A stretch of 64,000 nucleotides of DNA from Orobanche coerulescens (Eukaryota; Streptophyta; Magnoliopsida; Lamiales; Orobanchaceae): the NCBI GenBank assembly GCA_033398695.1, contig CM065802.1, positions 154,428,096-154,492,095 on the forward strand, given 5' to 3'. Under the pieces are notes generated by a model. The model did no database searches. It was not told where the DNA came from and saw nothing but the letters and a program-made list of their open reading frames with translations. Both the position numbers and the translations under genes were made by a program. Positions 1 through 11,362 of this stretch are shown here, in pieces. Numbering within the stretch: position 1 is the stretch's first letter; each line of letters begins with the position of its first letter.

Positions 1-531
1 AAACAGCCATAACTTTCGAACCGGGAGAAGCTACGGGACCCACCACACATGCCGGCGAAGCTCTTCTCGCGCCAATCGTGGACCCGATGCTCAAAATTCC
101 TATTATAATATGTTTCCAGAAGCGAAACGGCGATTCGTGTCGAACTCATGGCGTTCCGCCATGACATAACTGGTCCCGAGCCTAAATCCCCCCGTTTTCA
201 CGCACTTTCGGCCTTTATATCACTTTATTTATATAATATTTCGTTTTTCTTTTGATATCTTGTGTCATTTTCAATTTAGATGTGTTTCTTAGCCTTAAAA
301 ATACATTCTCCAATGTATTGAGAGGCGGAATTTGATAATTTCTAATTAGTAAAATCGCATTTCTTCCCCGTACGACGTGCGTTTGTCATTTACTTTATTA
401 CTCCCGTAGCGGTATATTATTTTCAATAAGCTTCTTTAGACCATAGGTGGAAGGATCACCGTGCATAATTCCTAAGAAAACAAAAAATCGAGCGTAAAAA
501 AAGAATCGAGCAGCGTTGGACGGCAAAAAAA

Positions 532-650
532 GGGTGTGCAACACGAGGACTTCCAGGGGGTCACCCATCCTAGTACTACTCTCGCCCAAGCACGCTTAAC
601 TTCGGAATTCTGATGAGATCCGGTGCATTAGTGCTGGTATGATCGCACTT
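532..650 (-). rRNA. 5S rRNA gene copy 1 (variant a)
   Basis: Near full length 5S gene. It has lost one C in the run of the C-box side (CTTCCAGG instead of CTTCCCAGG) and shows GAATTC where most copies have GAGTTC. The 5' end reads AAGTGCG instead of GGGTGCG, and the 3' end GCACACCC, so the last two pairs of helix I are lost. T-run terminator follows. Confidence 0.9.
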
Positions 651-1233
651 ATAAGTGGAACCATATTCTATTCTCTTTTGGTAGATTCGGCCCGAACTTC
701 AAACAGCCATAACTTTCGAACCGGGAGGAGCTACGGGACCCACCACACATGCCGGCAAAGCTCTTCTCGCGCCCATCGTGTGACCCGATGATCAGAATTC
801 CTATTATACTATGCTTTCGGAAGCGGAACGGCGATTCGTGTCGAACTCATGGCGTTCCACCATGACATAACTGGTCCCGAGCCTAAATTCCCCTGTTTTC
901 ACGCACTTTCGGCCTTTATATCACTTTATTTATATAATATTTCATTTTTCTTTTGATATCTTGTGTCATTTTCGATTTAGATGTGTTTCTTATGCTTAAA
1001 AATACATTCTCTAATGTATTGATAGGCGGAATTTGATAATTTCTAATTAGTAATATCGCATTTCTTACCCGTACGACGAGCGTTTGTCATTTACTTTATT
1101 ACTCCCGTGACGTTATATCATTTTCAATAAGCTTCTTTAGACCGTGGGTAGAAGGATCACCGTGCAGAATTCCTAAAAAAACGAAAAATTGAGCGTAAAA
1201 AAAGAATCCAGCAGCGTTGGACAGCAAAAAAAA

Positions 1234-1352
1234 GGGGTGCAACACGAGGACTTCCCAGGGGGTCACCCATCCTAGTACTACTGTCGCCCAAGCGTGCTTA
1301 ACTTCGGAGTTCTAATGGGATCTGGTGCATTAGTGCTGGTATGATCGCACCC
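1234..1352 (-). rRNA. 5S rRNA gene copy 2 (variant b)
   Basis: Full length, 5' GGGTGCG and 3' GCACCCC able to pair. Differs from the usual plant gene at several sites (ACTGTCGCCC, GCGTGCTT and CTAATGGGATCT in plus-strand rendering). An 8-base T terminator lies directly downstream. Confidence 0.93.
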
Positions 1353-1896
1353 ATAAATGGAACCATATTCTATTATCTTATGGTAGATTCGACCCGAACT
1401 TCAAACAGCCATAACTTTCGAACCGGGAGGAGCTACGGGACCCGCCACACATGCCGGCGAAGCTCTTCTCGCGCCCATCGTGTGACCGGATGCTCAGAAT
1501 ACCTATTATAATATGTTTCCGAAAGCGGAACGGCGATTCGTGTCGAACTCATTGCGTTCCGCCATGACATAATTGGTCCCGAGCCTAAATTCCCCCGTTT
1601 TCACGCACTTTCGGCCTTTATATCACTTTATTTATATAATATTTCGTTTTTATTTTAATATCTTGTGTCATTTTCAATTTAGATATGTTTCTTAGGCTTA
1701 AAAATACATTCTCTAATGAATTGAGAGGTGGAATTTGATAATTTCTAATTAGTAAAATCGCATTTCTTCCTCGTACGACGTGCGTTAGTCATTTACTTTA
1801 TTACTCCCGTAACGGTATATTATTTTCAATAAGCTTCTTTAGACCGTATGTGGAAGGATCACCGTGCATAATTCCTAAGAAAACAAAAAATCGAGC

Positions 1897-1934
1897 ATGG
1901 GATCTGGTGCATTAGTGCTGGTATGATCGCACCC
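1897..1934 (-). pseudogene. Truncated 5S gene copy 3
   Basis: Only the first 38 nt of the gene remain. The spacer of another unit joins directly at the boundary (CGAGC then ATGGGATCT), which removes the A box, internal element and C box. The 590 bp around it repeats the preceding unit, so a local duplication or deletion made this extra part-unit. The paralogous stretch at 8,111-8,812 lacks it. Confidence 0.9.
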
Positions 1935-2513
1935 ATAAATGGAACCATATTCTATTATCTTATGGTAGATTCGACCCGAACTTCAAACAGCCATAACTTT
2001 CGAACCGGGAGGAGCTACGGGACCCGCCACACATGCCGGCGAAGCTCTTCTCGCGCCCATCGTGTGACCCGATGCTCAGAATACCTATTATAATATGTTT
2101 CGAAGCGGGCGGCGATTCGTGTCGAACTCATCGCGTTCCGCCATGACATAACTGGTCCCGAGCCTAAATTCCCCCGTTTTCACGCACTTTCGGCCTTTAT
2201 ATCACTTTATTTATATAATATTTCGTTTTTCTTTTGATATCTTGTGTCATTTTCAATTTAGATGTGTTTCTTAGGCTTAAAAATACATTCTCTAATGTAT
2301 TGAGAGGCGGAATTTGATAATTTCTAATTAGTAAAATCGCATTTCTTCCCCGTTCAACGTGCGTTTGTCATTTACTTTATTACTCCCGTAACGGTATATT
2401 ATTTTCAATAAGCTTCTTTAGACCGTAGGTGGAAGGATCACCGTGCATAATTCCTAAGAAAACAAAAAATCGAGCGTAAAAAAAGAATCGAGCAGCGTTG
2501 GACGGCAAAAAAA

Positions 2514-2633
2514 GTGTGTGCAACACGAGGACTTCCCACGGGGTCACCCATCCTAGTACTACTCTCGCCCAAGCATGCTTAACTTTGGAGTTCTGATGAC
2601 ATCCGGTGCATTAGTGCTGGTATGATCGCACTT
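2514..2633 (-). rRNA. 5S rRNA gene copy 4 (variant a)
   Basis: 120 nt. 5' end AAGTGCG and 3' end GCACACAC. Carries CCCACGGGG, ACTTTGG and GATGACATCC variants; its partner copy at 8812 shares most of these. Confidence 0.9.
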
Positions 2634-3215
2634 ATAAGTGGAACCATATTCTATTCTCTTTTGGTAGATTCGACCCGAACTTCAAACAGGCATAACTTTC
2701 GAACTGAGAGGAGCTACGGGACCCACCACACATGCCGGCAAAGCTCTTCTCGCGCCCATCGTGTGACCCGATGATCAGAATTCCTATTATAATGTGCTTC
2801 CAGAAGCAGAACGGTGATTCGTGTCGAACTCATTGCGTTCCGCCATGACATAACTGGTCCCGAGCCTAAATTACTCCGTTTTCACGCACTTTCGGCCTTT
2901 ATATCACTTTATTTATATAATATTTTGTTTTTCTTTTGATATCTTGTGTCATTTTCGATTTAGATGTGTTTCTTAGGCTTAAAAATACATTCTCTAATAT
3001 ATTGAGAGGCGGAATTTGATAATTTCTAATGAGTAAAATCGCATTTCTTCCCCGTACGACGAGCGTTTGTCATTTACTTTATTACTCCCGTGACGGTATA
3101 TCATTTTCAATAATCTTCTTTAGACCATGGGTGGAAGGATCACCGTGCAGAATTCCTAAGAAAACCAAAAATCGAGCGTAAAAAAGAATCCAGCAGCGTT
3201 GGACAGCAAAAAAAG

Positions 3216-3334
3216 GGGGTGCAACACGAGGACTTGCCAGGGGGTCACCCGTCCTAGTACTACTGTCGCCCAAGCGTACTTAACTTCGGAGTTCTGATGG
3301 GATCTGGTGCATTAGTGCTGGTATGATTGCACCC
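3216..3334 (-). rRNA. 5S rRNA gene copy 5 (variant b)
   Basis: 119 nt. Shares the private changes CTTGCCAGG, CACCCGTCC, GCGTACTT and GATTGCACCC with copy 14 at 9514, which marks the two as paralogues. Confidence 0.9.
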
Positions 3335-3918
3335 ATAAATGGAACAATATTCTATTATCTTATGGTAGATTCGACCCGAACTTCAAACAGCCATAACTTT
3401 CGAACCGGGAGGAGCTACGGGACCCGCCACACATGTCGACGAAGCTCTTCTCGCGCCCATCGTGTGACCTGATGCTCAGAATACCTATTATAATATGTTT
3501 CCGAAAACGGAACGGCGATTCGTGTCGAGCTTATCGCGTTCCGCCATGACATAACTGGTCCCGAGCCTAAATTCCCCCGTTTTCACGCACTTTCGGCCTT
3601 TATATCACTTTATTTATATAATATTTCGTTTTTCTTTTGACATCTTGTGTCATTTTCAATTTAGATGTGTTTCTTAGGCTTAATAATACATTCTCTAATG
3701 TATTGAGAGGCGGAATTTGATAATTTTCTAATTAGTAAAATCGCATTTCTTCCCCGTACGACGTGCGTTTGTCATTTACTTTATTACTCCCTTGACGGTA
3801 TATCATTTTCAATAAGGTTCTTTAGACCGAATGTGAAAGGATCATCGTGGAGAATTCCTAAGAAAACGAAAAATCGAGCGTAAAAAAAGAATCGAGCAGC
3901 GCTAGACGGCAAAAAAAC

Positions 3919-4037
3919 GGGGTGCAACACAGGGACTTCCCAGGGGGTCACCCATCCTAGTACTACTCTCGCTCAAGCGCGCTTATCTTCGGAGTTCTGA
4001 TGGGATCCGGTGCATTAGTGCTGGTATGATCGCACCC
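3919..4037 (-). rRNA. 5S rRNA gene copy 6 (variant c)
   Basis: 119 nt. Private changes ACACAGGGACTT, GCTCAAGC and CTTATCTTCGG are shared only with copy 37 at 62027, on the far side of both transposon insertions. Confidence 0.9.
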
Positions 4038-4617
4038 ATAAGTGGAACCATATTCTATTATCTTATGGTAGATTCGACCCAAACTTCAAACAGCCATAAC
4101 TTTCGAACCGAGATGAGCTACGGGACCCACCACACATGCCGGCGAAGCTCTTCTCGCGCCCATAGTGTGACCCGATGCTTAGAATTCCTATTATAATATG
4201 TTTCCGGAAGCGGAACGGCGATTCGTGTCGAACTCATCACGTTCTGCCATGACATAACTGATCCCGTGCCTAAATTACCCCGTTTCCACGCACTTTCGGC
4301 CTTTATATCACTTTATTTATATAATATTTCGTTTTTATTTTGATATCTTGTGTCATTTTAAATTTACATGTGTTTCTTAGGCTTAAAAATACATTCTCCA
4401 ATGTATTGGGAGGCGGAATTTGATAATTTCTAATTAGTAAAATCGCATTTCTTCCCCGTACGACGAGCGTTTGTCATTTACTTTATTACTCACGTGATAG
4501 TATATCATTTTCAATAAGCTTCTTTAGACCGTGGGTGGAAGTATCACCATGCAGAATTCCTAAGAAAACGAAAAATCGAGCGTAAAAAAGAATCCAGCAG
4601 CGTTGGACAAAGAAAAA

Positions 4618-4733
4618 GGGGTTGCAACACGAGGACTTCCCGGGGTCACCCATCCCGTACTACTCTCACCTCGGCGCGCTTAACTTCGTAGTTCGATGGG
4701 ATCTGTTGGATTAGTGCTGGTATGATCGCACCC
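4618..4733 (-). pseudogene. Degenerate 5S gene copy 7 (variant b')
   Basis: 116 nt with several small deletions (CCGGGGTC, CATCCCGTAC, GTTCGATGGG) that fall in the internal promoter and helices. Its near twin at 62726 lacks these losses, so the decay happened after duplication. Both share the unusual GATCTGTTGGATTAG. Confidence 0.85.
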
Positions 4734-5309
4734 ATAAATGGAACCATATTCTATTATCTTATGGTAGATTCGACCCGAACTTCAAACACCATAACTTTCC
4801 AACCGGGAGGAGCTACGGGACCCGCCACACATGCGGTGAAGCTCTTCTCGCGCCCATCGTGTGACCCAATGCTCAATTTCTATTATAATATGTTTAGGAG
4901 CGGAACGACGATTGGTGTCGAACTCATGGCGTTCCGCCATGACATAACTGGTCTCGAGCCTAAATTCCCCCGTTTTCACGCACTTTCGGCCTTTATATCA
5001 CTTTATTTATATAATATTTCGTTTTTATTTTAATATCTTGTGTCATTTTCAATTTAGATGTGTTTCTTAGGCTTAAAAATACATTCTCTAATGTACTGAG
5101 AGGCGGAATTTGATAATTTCTAATTAGTAAAATCGCATTTCTTCCCCGTACGACGTGCGTTTGTCATTTACTTTATTACTCCCGTAACGGTATATTATTT
5201 TCAATAAGCTTCTTTAGACCGTAGGTGGAAGGATCACCGTGCATAATTCCTAAGAAAACAAAAAATCGAGCGTAAAAAAAGAATCGAGCAGCGTTGGACG
5301 GCAAAAAAA

Positions 5310-5429
5310 GGGTGTGCAACACGAGGACTTCCCATGGGGTCACCCATCCTAGTACTACTCTCGCCGAAGGACGCTTAGCTTCGGAGTTATGATGAGATCC
5401 GGTGCATTAGTGCTGGTATGATCGCACTT
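5310..5429 (-). rRNA. 5S rRNA gene copy 8 (variant a)
   Basis: 120 nt. CCCATGGGG, GCCGAAGGACGCTTAGC and GTTATGATGAG are shared with copy 39 at 63427. The changes near the A box (AGGACGCTTAGC) probably weaken transcription factor IIIA/IIIC binding; this is inference. Confidence 0.88.
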
Positions 5430-6013
5430 ATAAGTGGAACCATATTCTATTCTCTTTTGGTAGATTCAACCCGAACTTTAAACAGCCATAACTTTCAAAC
5501 CGGGAGGAGCTACGGGACCCACCACACATGCCGGCAAAGCTCTTCTCGCGCCCATCGTGTGACCCGATGATCAGAATTCCTATTATAATATGCTTCCGGA
5601 AGCGGAACGGCGATTCATGTCGAACTCATCGCGTTCCGCCATGACATAACTGGTCCCGAGCCTAAATTCCCCCGTTTTCACGCACTTTCGGCCTTTATAT
5701 CACTTTATTTATATAATATTTCGTTTTTCTTTAGATATCTTGTGTCATTTTCGATTTAGATGTGTTTCTTAGGCTTAAAAATACATTCTCCAATGTATTG
5801 AGAGGCGGAATTTGATAATTTCTAATTAGTAAAATCGCATTTCTTACCCCGTACGACGAGCGTTTGTCATTTACTTTATTACTCCCGTGACGGTATATTA
5901 TTTTCAATTAGATTCTTTAGACCGTGGGTGGAAGGATCACTGTGCAGAATTCCTAAGAAAACGAAAAATCGAGCGTAAAAAAAGAATCCAGCAGCATTGG
6001 ACGGCAAAAAAAA

Positions 6014-6132
6014 GGGGTGCAACACGAGGACTTCCCAGGGGGTCACCCATCCTAGTACTACTCTCGCCCAAGCGCGCTTCACTTCGGAGTTCTAATGGGA
6101 TCTGGTAAATTAGTGCTGGTATGATCCCAACC
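6014..6132 (-). rRNA. 5S rRNA gene copy 9 (variant b)
   Basis: 119 nt. The 5' end is altered (GATCCCAACC instead of GATCGCACCC), which breaks helix I. Also CGCTTCACTT and GGTAAATTAG. Confidence 0.88.
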
Positions 6133-6713
6133 ATAAATGGAACCATATTCTATTATCTTATGGTAGATTCGACCCGAACTTCAAACAGCCATAACTTTCG
6201 AACTGGGAGGAGCTACGGGACCTGCCACACATGCCGGTGAAGCTCTTCTCGTGCCCATCGTGTGACCCGATGCTCAGAATACCTATTATAATATGTTTCG
6301 GAAAGCGGAACGGCGATTCGTGTCGAACTCATTGCGTTCTGCCATGACATAATTGGTCCCGAGCCTAATTTCCCCCGTTTTCAGGCACTTTAGCCTTTAT
6401 ATCACTTTATTTATATAATATTTCGTTTTTATTTTGATATCTTGTGTCATTGTCAATTTAGATGTGTTTCTTAGGCTTAAAAATACATTCTCTAATGTAT
6501 TGAGAGGCAGAATTTGATAATTTCTAATTAGTAAAATCGCATTTCTTCCCCATACGACGTGCGTTTGTCATTTACTTTATTACTCCCGTAACGGTATATT
6601 ATTTTCAATAAGTTTCTTTAGACCGTAGGTGGAAGGATTACCGTGCATAATTCCTAAGAAAACAAAAAATCGAGCGTAAAAAAAGAATCGAGAAGCGTTA
6701 GACGGCAAAAAAA

Positions 6714-6833
6714 GGGTGTGCAACACGAGGACTTCCTAGGGGGTCACCCATCCTAGTACTACTCTCGCCCAAGCACGCTTCACTTCGGAGTTCTGATGAG
6801 ATCCGGTGCATTAGTGCTGGTATGATCGCACTT
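6714..6833 (-). rRNA. 5S rRNA gene copy 10 (variant a)
   Basis: 120 nt. CTTCCTAGG and GCTTCACTTC substitutions, AAGTGCG 5' end. Confidence 0.9.
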
Positions 6834-7414
6834 ATAAGTGGAACCATATTCTATTCTCTTTTGGTAGATTCGACCCGAACTTCAAACAGCCATAACTTTC
6901 GAACCGGGAGAAGCTACGGGACCCACCACACATGCCGGCGAAGCTCTTCTCGCGCCAATCGTGGACCCGATGCTCAAAATTCCTATTATAATATGTTTCC
7001 GGAAGCGGAACGGCGATTCGTGTCGAACTCATGGCGTTCCGCCATGACATAACTGGTCCCGAGCCTAAATCCCCCCGTTTTCACGCACTTTCGGCCTTTA
7101 TATCACTTTATTTATATAATATTTCGTTTTTCTTTTGATATCTTGTGTCATTTTCAATTTAGATGTGTTTCTTAGCCTTAAAAATACATTCTCCAATGTA
7201 TTGAGAGGCGGAATTTGATAATTTCTAATTAGTAAAATCGCATTTCTTCCCCGTACGACGTGCGCTTGTCATTTACTTTATTACTCCCGTAGCGGTATAT
7301 TATTTTCAATAAGCTTCTTTAGACCATAGGTGGAAGGATCACCGTGCATAATTCCTAAGAAAACAAAAAATCGAGCGTAAAAAAAGAATCGAGCAGCGTT
7401 GGACGGCAAAAAAA

Positions 7415-7533
7415 GGGTGTGCAACACGAGGACTTCCAGGGGGTCACCCATCCTAGTACTACTCTCGCCCAAGCACGCTTAACTTCGGAATTCTGATGAG
7501 ATCCGGTGCATTAGTGCTGGTATGATCGCACTT
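7415..7533 (-). rRNA. 5S rRNA gene copy 11 (variant a)
   Basis: 119 nt. Identical by eye to copy 1, including its one-base deletion and GAATTC, in line with the duplication of the first 3.7 kb at offset about 6,883. Confidence 0.92.
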
Positions 7534-8110
7534 ATAAGTGGAACCATATTCTATTCTCTTTTGGTAGATTCGACCGAACTTCAAATGACCATAACTTTCG
7601 AACCGGGAGGAGCTACGGGACCCACCACACATGCCAAAGCTCTTCTCGCGCACATCGTGTGACCAGATGATCAGAATTCCTATTATACTATGCTTTCGGA
7701 AGCGGAACGGCGATTCGTGTCGAACTCATGGCGTTCCACCATGACATAACTGGTCCCGAGCCTAAATTCCCCTGTTTTCACGCACTTTCGGCCTTTATAT
7801 CACTTTATTTATATAATATTTCATTTTTCTTTTGATATCTTGTGTCATTTTCGATTTAGATGTGTTTCTTATGCTTAAAAATACATTCTCTAATGTATTG
7901 ATAGGCGGAATTTGATAATTTCTAATTAGTAATATCGCATTTCTTACCCGTACGACGAGCGTTTGTCATTTACTTTATTACTCCCGTGACGTTATATCAT
8001 TTTCAATAAGCTTCTTTAGACCGTGGGTAGAAGGATCACCGTGCGAATTCCTAAAAAACGAAAAATTGAGCGTAAAAAAGAATCCAGCGGCGTTGAATGA
8101 CAAAAAAAAA

Positions 8111-8229
8111 GGGGTGCAACACGAGGACTTCCCAGGGGGTCACCCATCCTAGTACTACTGTCGCCCAAGCGTGCTTAACTTCGGAGTTCTAATGGGATCT
8201 GGTGCATTAGTGCTGGTATGATCGCACCC
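8111..8229 (-). rRNA. 5S rRNA gene copy 12 (variant b)
   Basis: 119 nt, matching copy 2 by eye. Long T terminator (nine A on the plus strand). Confidence 0.92.
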
Positions 8230-8811
8230 ATAAATGGAACCATATTCTATTATCTTATGGTAGATTCGACCCGAACTTCAAACAGCCATAACTTTCGAAC
8301 CAGGAGGAGCTACGGGACCCGCCACACATGCCGGCGAAGCTCTTCTCGCGCCCATCGTGTGACCCGATGCTCAGAATACCTATTATAATATGTTTCCGAA
8401 AGCGGAACGGCGATTCGTGTCGAACTCATCGCGTTCCGCCATGACATAACTGGTCCCGAGCCTAAATTCCCCCATTTTCACGCACTTTCGGCCTTTATAT
8501 CACTTTATTTATATAATATTTCGTTTTTCTTTTGATATCTTGTGTCATTTTCAATTTAGATGTGTTTCTTAGGCTTAAAAATACATTCTCTAATGTATTG
8601 AGAGGCGGAATTTGATAATTTCTAATTAGTAAAATCGCATTTCTTCCCCGTTCGACGTGCGTTTGTCATTTACTTTATTACTCCCGTAACGGTATATTAT
8701 TTTCAATAAGCTTCTTTAGACCGTAGGTGGAAGGATCACCGTGCATAATTCCTAAGAAAACAAAAAATCGAGCGTAAAAAAAGAATCGAGCAGCGTTGGA
8801 CGGCAAAAAAA

Positions 8812-8931
8812 GTGTGTGCAACACGAGGACTTCCCACGGGGTCACCCATCCTAGTACTACTCTCGCCCAAGCATGCTTAACTTTGGAGTTCTGATGAGAT
8901 CCGGTGCATTAGTGCTGGTATGATCGCACTT
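8812..8931 (-). rRNA. 5S rRNA gene copy 13 (variant a)
   Basis: 120 nt, paralogue of copy 4 (GTGTGTGCAAC, CCCACGGGG, ACTTTGG). Confidence 0.9.
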
Positions 8932-9513
8932 ATAAGTGGAACCATATTCTATTCTCTTTTGGTAGATTCGACCCGAACTTCAAACAGGCATAACTTTCGA
9001 ACCGAGAGGAGCTACGGGACCCACCACACATGCCGGCAAAGCTCTTCTCGCGCCCATCGTGTGACCCGATGATCAGAATTCCTATTATAATGTGCTTCCA
9101 GAAGCGGAACGGTGATTCGTGTCGAACTCATTGCGTTCCGCCATGACATAACTGGTCCCGAGCCTAAATTACTCCGTTTTCACGCACTTTCGGCCTTTAT
9201 ATCACTTTATTTATATAATATTTTGTTTTTCTTTTGATATCTTGTGTCATTTTCGATTTAGATGTGTTTCTTAGGCTTAAAAATACATTCTCTAATATAT
9301 TGAGAGGCGGAATTTGATAATTTCTAATGAGTAAAATCGCATTTCTTCCCCGTCTGACGAGCGTTTGTCATTTACTTTATTACTCCCGTGACGGTATATC
9401 ATTTTCAATAATCTTCTTTAGACCATGGGTGGAAGGATCACCGTGCAGAATTCCTAAGAAAACCAAAAATCGAGCGTAAAAAAGAATCCAGCAGCGTTGG
9501 ACAGCAAAAAAAG

Positions 9514-9632
9514 GGGGTGCAACACGAGGACTTGCCAGGGGGTCACCCGTCCTAGTACTACTGTCGCCCAAGCGTACTTAACTTCGGAGTTCTGATGGGA
9601 TCTGGTGCATTAGTGCTGGTATGATTGCACCC
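9514..9632 (-). rRNA. 5S rRNA gene copy 14 (variant b)
   Basis: 119 nt, paralogue of copy 5. It is the last outer-type gene before the inner subfamily starts; the spacer after it changes type near 10,010. Confidence 0.9.
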
Positions 9633-10215
9633 ATAAATGGAACAATATTCTATTATCTTATGGTAGATTCGACCCGAACTTCAAACAGCCATAACTTTCG
9701 AACCGGGAGGAGCTACGGGACCCGCCACACATGTCGGCGAAGCTCTTCTCGCGCCCATCGTGTGACCTGATGCTCAGAATACCTATTATAATATGTTTCC
9801 GAAAACGGAACGGCGATTCGTGTCGAGCTTATCGCGTTCCGCCATGACATAACTGGTCCTGAGCCTAAATTCCCCCGTTTTCACGCACTTTCGGCCTTTA
9901 TATCACTTTATTTATATAATATTTCGTTTTTCTTTTGACATCTTGTGTCATTTTCAATTTGGATGTGTTTCTTAGGCTTAAAAATACATTCTCTAATGTA
10001 TTGAGAGGCGGAATTTTATAATTTCTAATTAGTAAAATCGCATTTCTTCCCCGTACGACGAGCGTTTGTCATTTACTTTATTACTCCCGTGACGGTATAT
10101 CATTTTCAATCAGCTTCTTTAGACCGTGGGTGGAAGGATCACCGTGGAGAATTCCTAAGAAAATGAAAAATCGAGCGTAAAAAAAGAATCGAGCAGCGCT
10201 GGACGGCAAAAAAAT

Positions 10216-10334
10216 GGGGTGCAACACGAGGACTTCCCAGGGGGTCACCCATCCTAGTACTACTCTCGCCCAAGCACGCTTACCTTCGGAGTTCTGATGG
10301 GATCCGGTGAATTAGTGCTGGTATGATCGCATCC
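10216..10334 (-). rRNA. 5S rRNA gene copy 15 (inner type)
   Basis: 119 nt. First gene of the inner subfamily, with CGCTTACC and GCATCC. GGTGAATTAG replaces GGTGCATTAG. Confidence 0.9.
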
Positions 10335-10527
10335 ATAAGTATAACCACATTCTATTCTCTTATGGTAGATTCGGCCTGAACTTCAAACAGCCATAACTTT
10401 CGAACCGGGAGGAGCTACGGGACCCACCAGACATGCCGGCGAAGCTCTTCTCGTGCCCAACGTATGCCCCAACGCACAGAATTGAGCGTAAAAAAAAGAA
10501 TCGAGCAGCGCTGGACGGCAAAAAAAT

Positions 10528-10646
10528 GGGGTGCAACACGAGGACTTCCCAGGGGGTCACCCATCCTAGTACTATTGTCGCCCAAACACGCTTACCTTCG
10601 GAGTTCTGATGGGATCCGGTACATTAGTGCTGGTATGATCGCATCT
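10528..10646 (-). rRNA. 5S rRNA gene copy 16 (inner type, short unit)
   Basis: 119 nt, only 312 bp from its neighbour because a spacer deletion joins CACAGAATT directly to GAGCGTAAA. 5' end altered to GCATCT; also ACTATTGTCG and CAAACACGC. Confidence 0.88.
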
Positions 10647-11243
10647 ATAAGTAGAACCACATTCTATTCTCTTATGGTAGATTCGACCCGAACTTCAAAC
10701 AGCCACAACTTTCGAACCGGGAGGAGCTACGGGACCCACCAGACATGCCGACGAAGCTCTTCTCGTGCCCATCGTGTGACCCGACGCTCAGAATTCCTAT
10801 TATAATATGTTTCCGGAAGCAGAACGGCGATTCATGTCGAACTCATAGCGTTCCGCCATCACATAACTGGTCCCGAGCCTAAATTCCCCCGTTTTCACGC
10901 ACTTTCGGCCTTTATATCACTTCATTTATATAATATTTCATTTTTCTTTTGATATCTTCTGTCATTTTCGATTTAGATGTGTTTCTTAGGCTTAAAAATA
11001 CATTCTCCAATGTATTGAGATGCGGAATTTTATAATTTCTAATTAGTAAAATCACATTTCTTCCCCGTACGACGAGTGTTTGTCATTTACTTTATTACTC
11101 CCGTGACGGTATATCATTTTCAATAAGCTTTATATCCAAGGCTTCTTTAGACCGTAGGTGGAAGGATCACCGTGGAGAATTCCTAAGAAAACGAAAAATC
11201 GAGCGTAAAAAAAGAATCGAGCAGCGCTGGACGGCAAAAAAAT

Positions 11244-11362
11244 GGGGTGCAACACGAGGACTTCCGAGGGGGTCACCCATCCTAGTACTACTCTCGCCCA
11301 AGCACGCTTACCTTCGGAGTTCTGATGGGATCCGGTGCATTAGTGCTGGTATGATCGCATCC
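11244..11362 (-). rRNA. 5S rRNA gene copy 17 (inner type)
   Basis: 119 nt with CTTCCGAGG. Its downstream flank has the 14-base longer spacer form. Confidence 0.9.

Larger units (their letters stand above)
1..10215 (-). repeat. 5S rDNA tandem array, outer subfamily (left block)
   Basis: Tandem units of about 692-704 bp, each a 119-120 bp 5S gene on the minus strand plus a spacer of about 580 bp. Reading away from the gene 5' end (rising coordinates), every spacer holds: an AT-rich start region; a conserved segment containing TTTCGAACC; a GC-rich segment around CTCTTCTCGCGCCC; an AT-rich stretch near TTTATTTATATAATATT; a perfect 8-bp inverted repeat (for example 300-319); a segment resembling the 18S rRNA 3' end (for example 5219-5236); and an A-run that is the T-run terminator of the next gene. 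Gene and spacer variants alternate. Variant a has GGGTGTGCAAC and a CACTT end; variant b has GGGGTGCAAC and a CACCC end. Sequence 1 to about 3,715 is repeated at 6,884 to about 10,010. Confidence 0.95.

Noticed and set aside
398..589. Open frames of 60-110 residues recurring in the 5S units on both strands
   Set aside because: They run through the 5S gene and spacer, repeat with the unit length and have no protein motifs; they are products of tandem rRNA sequence.
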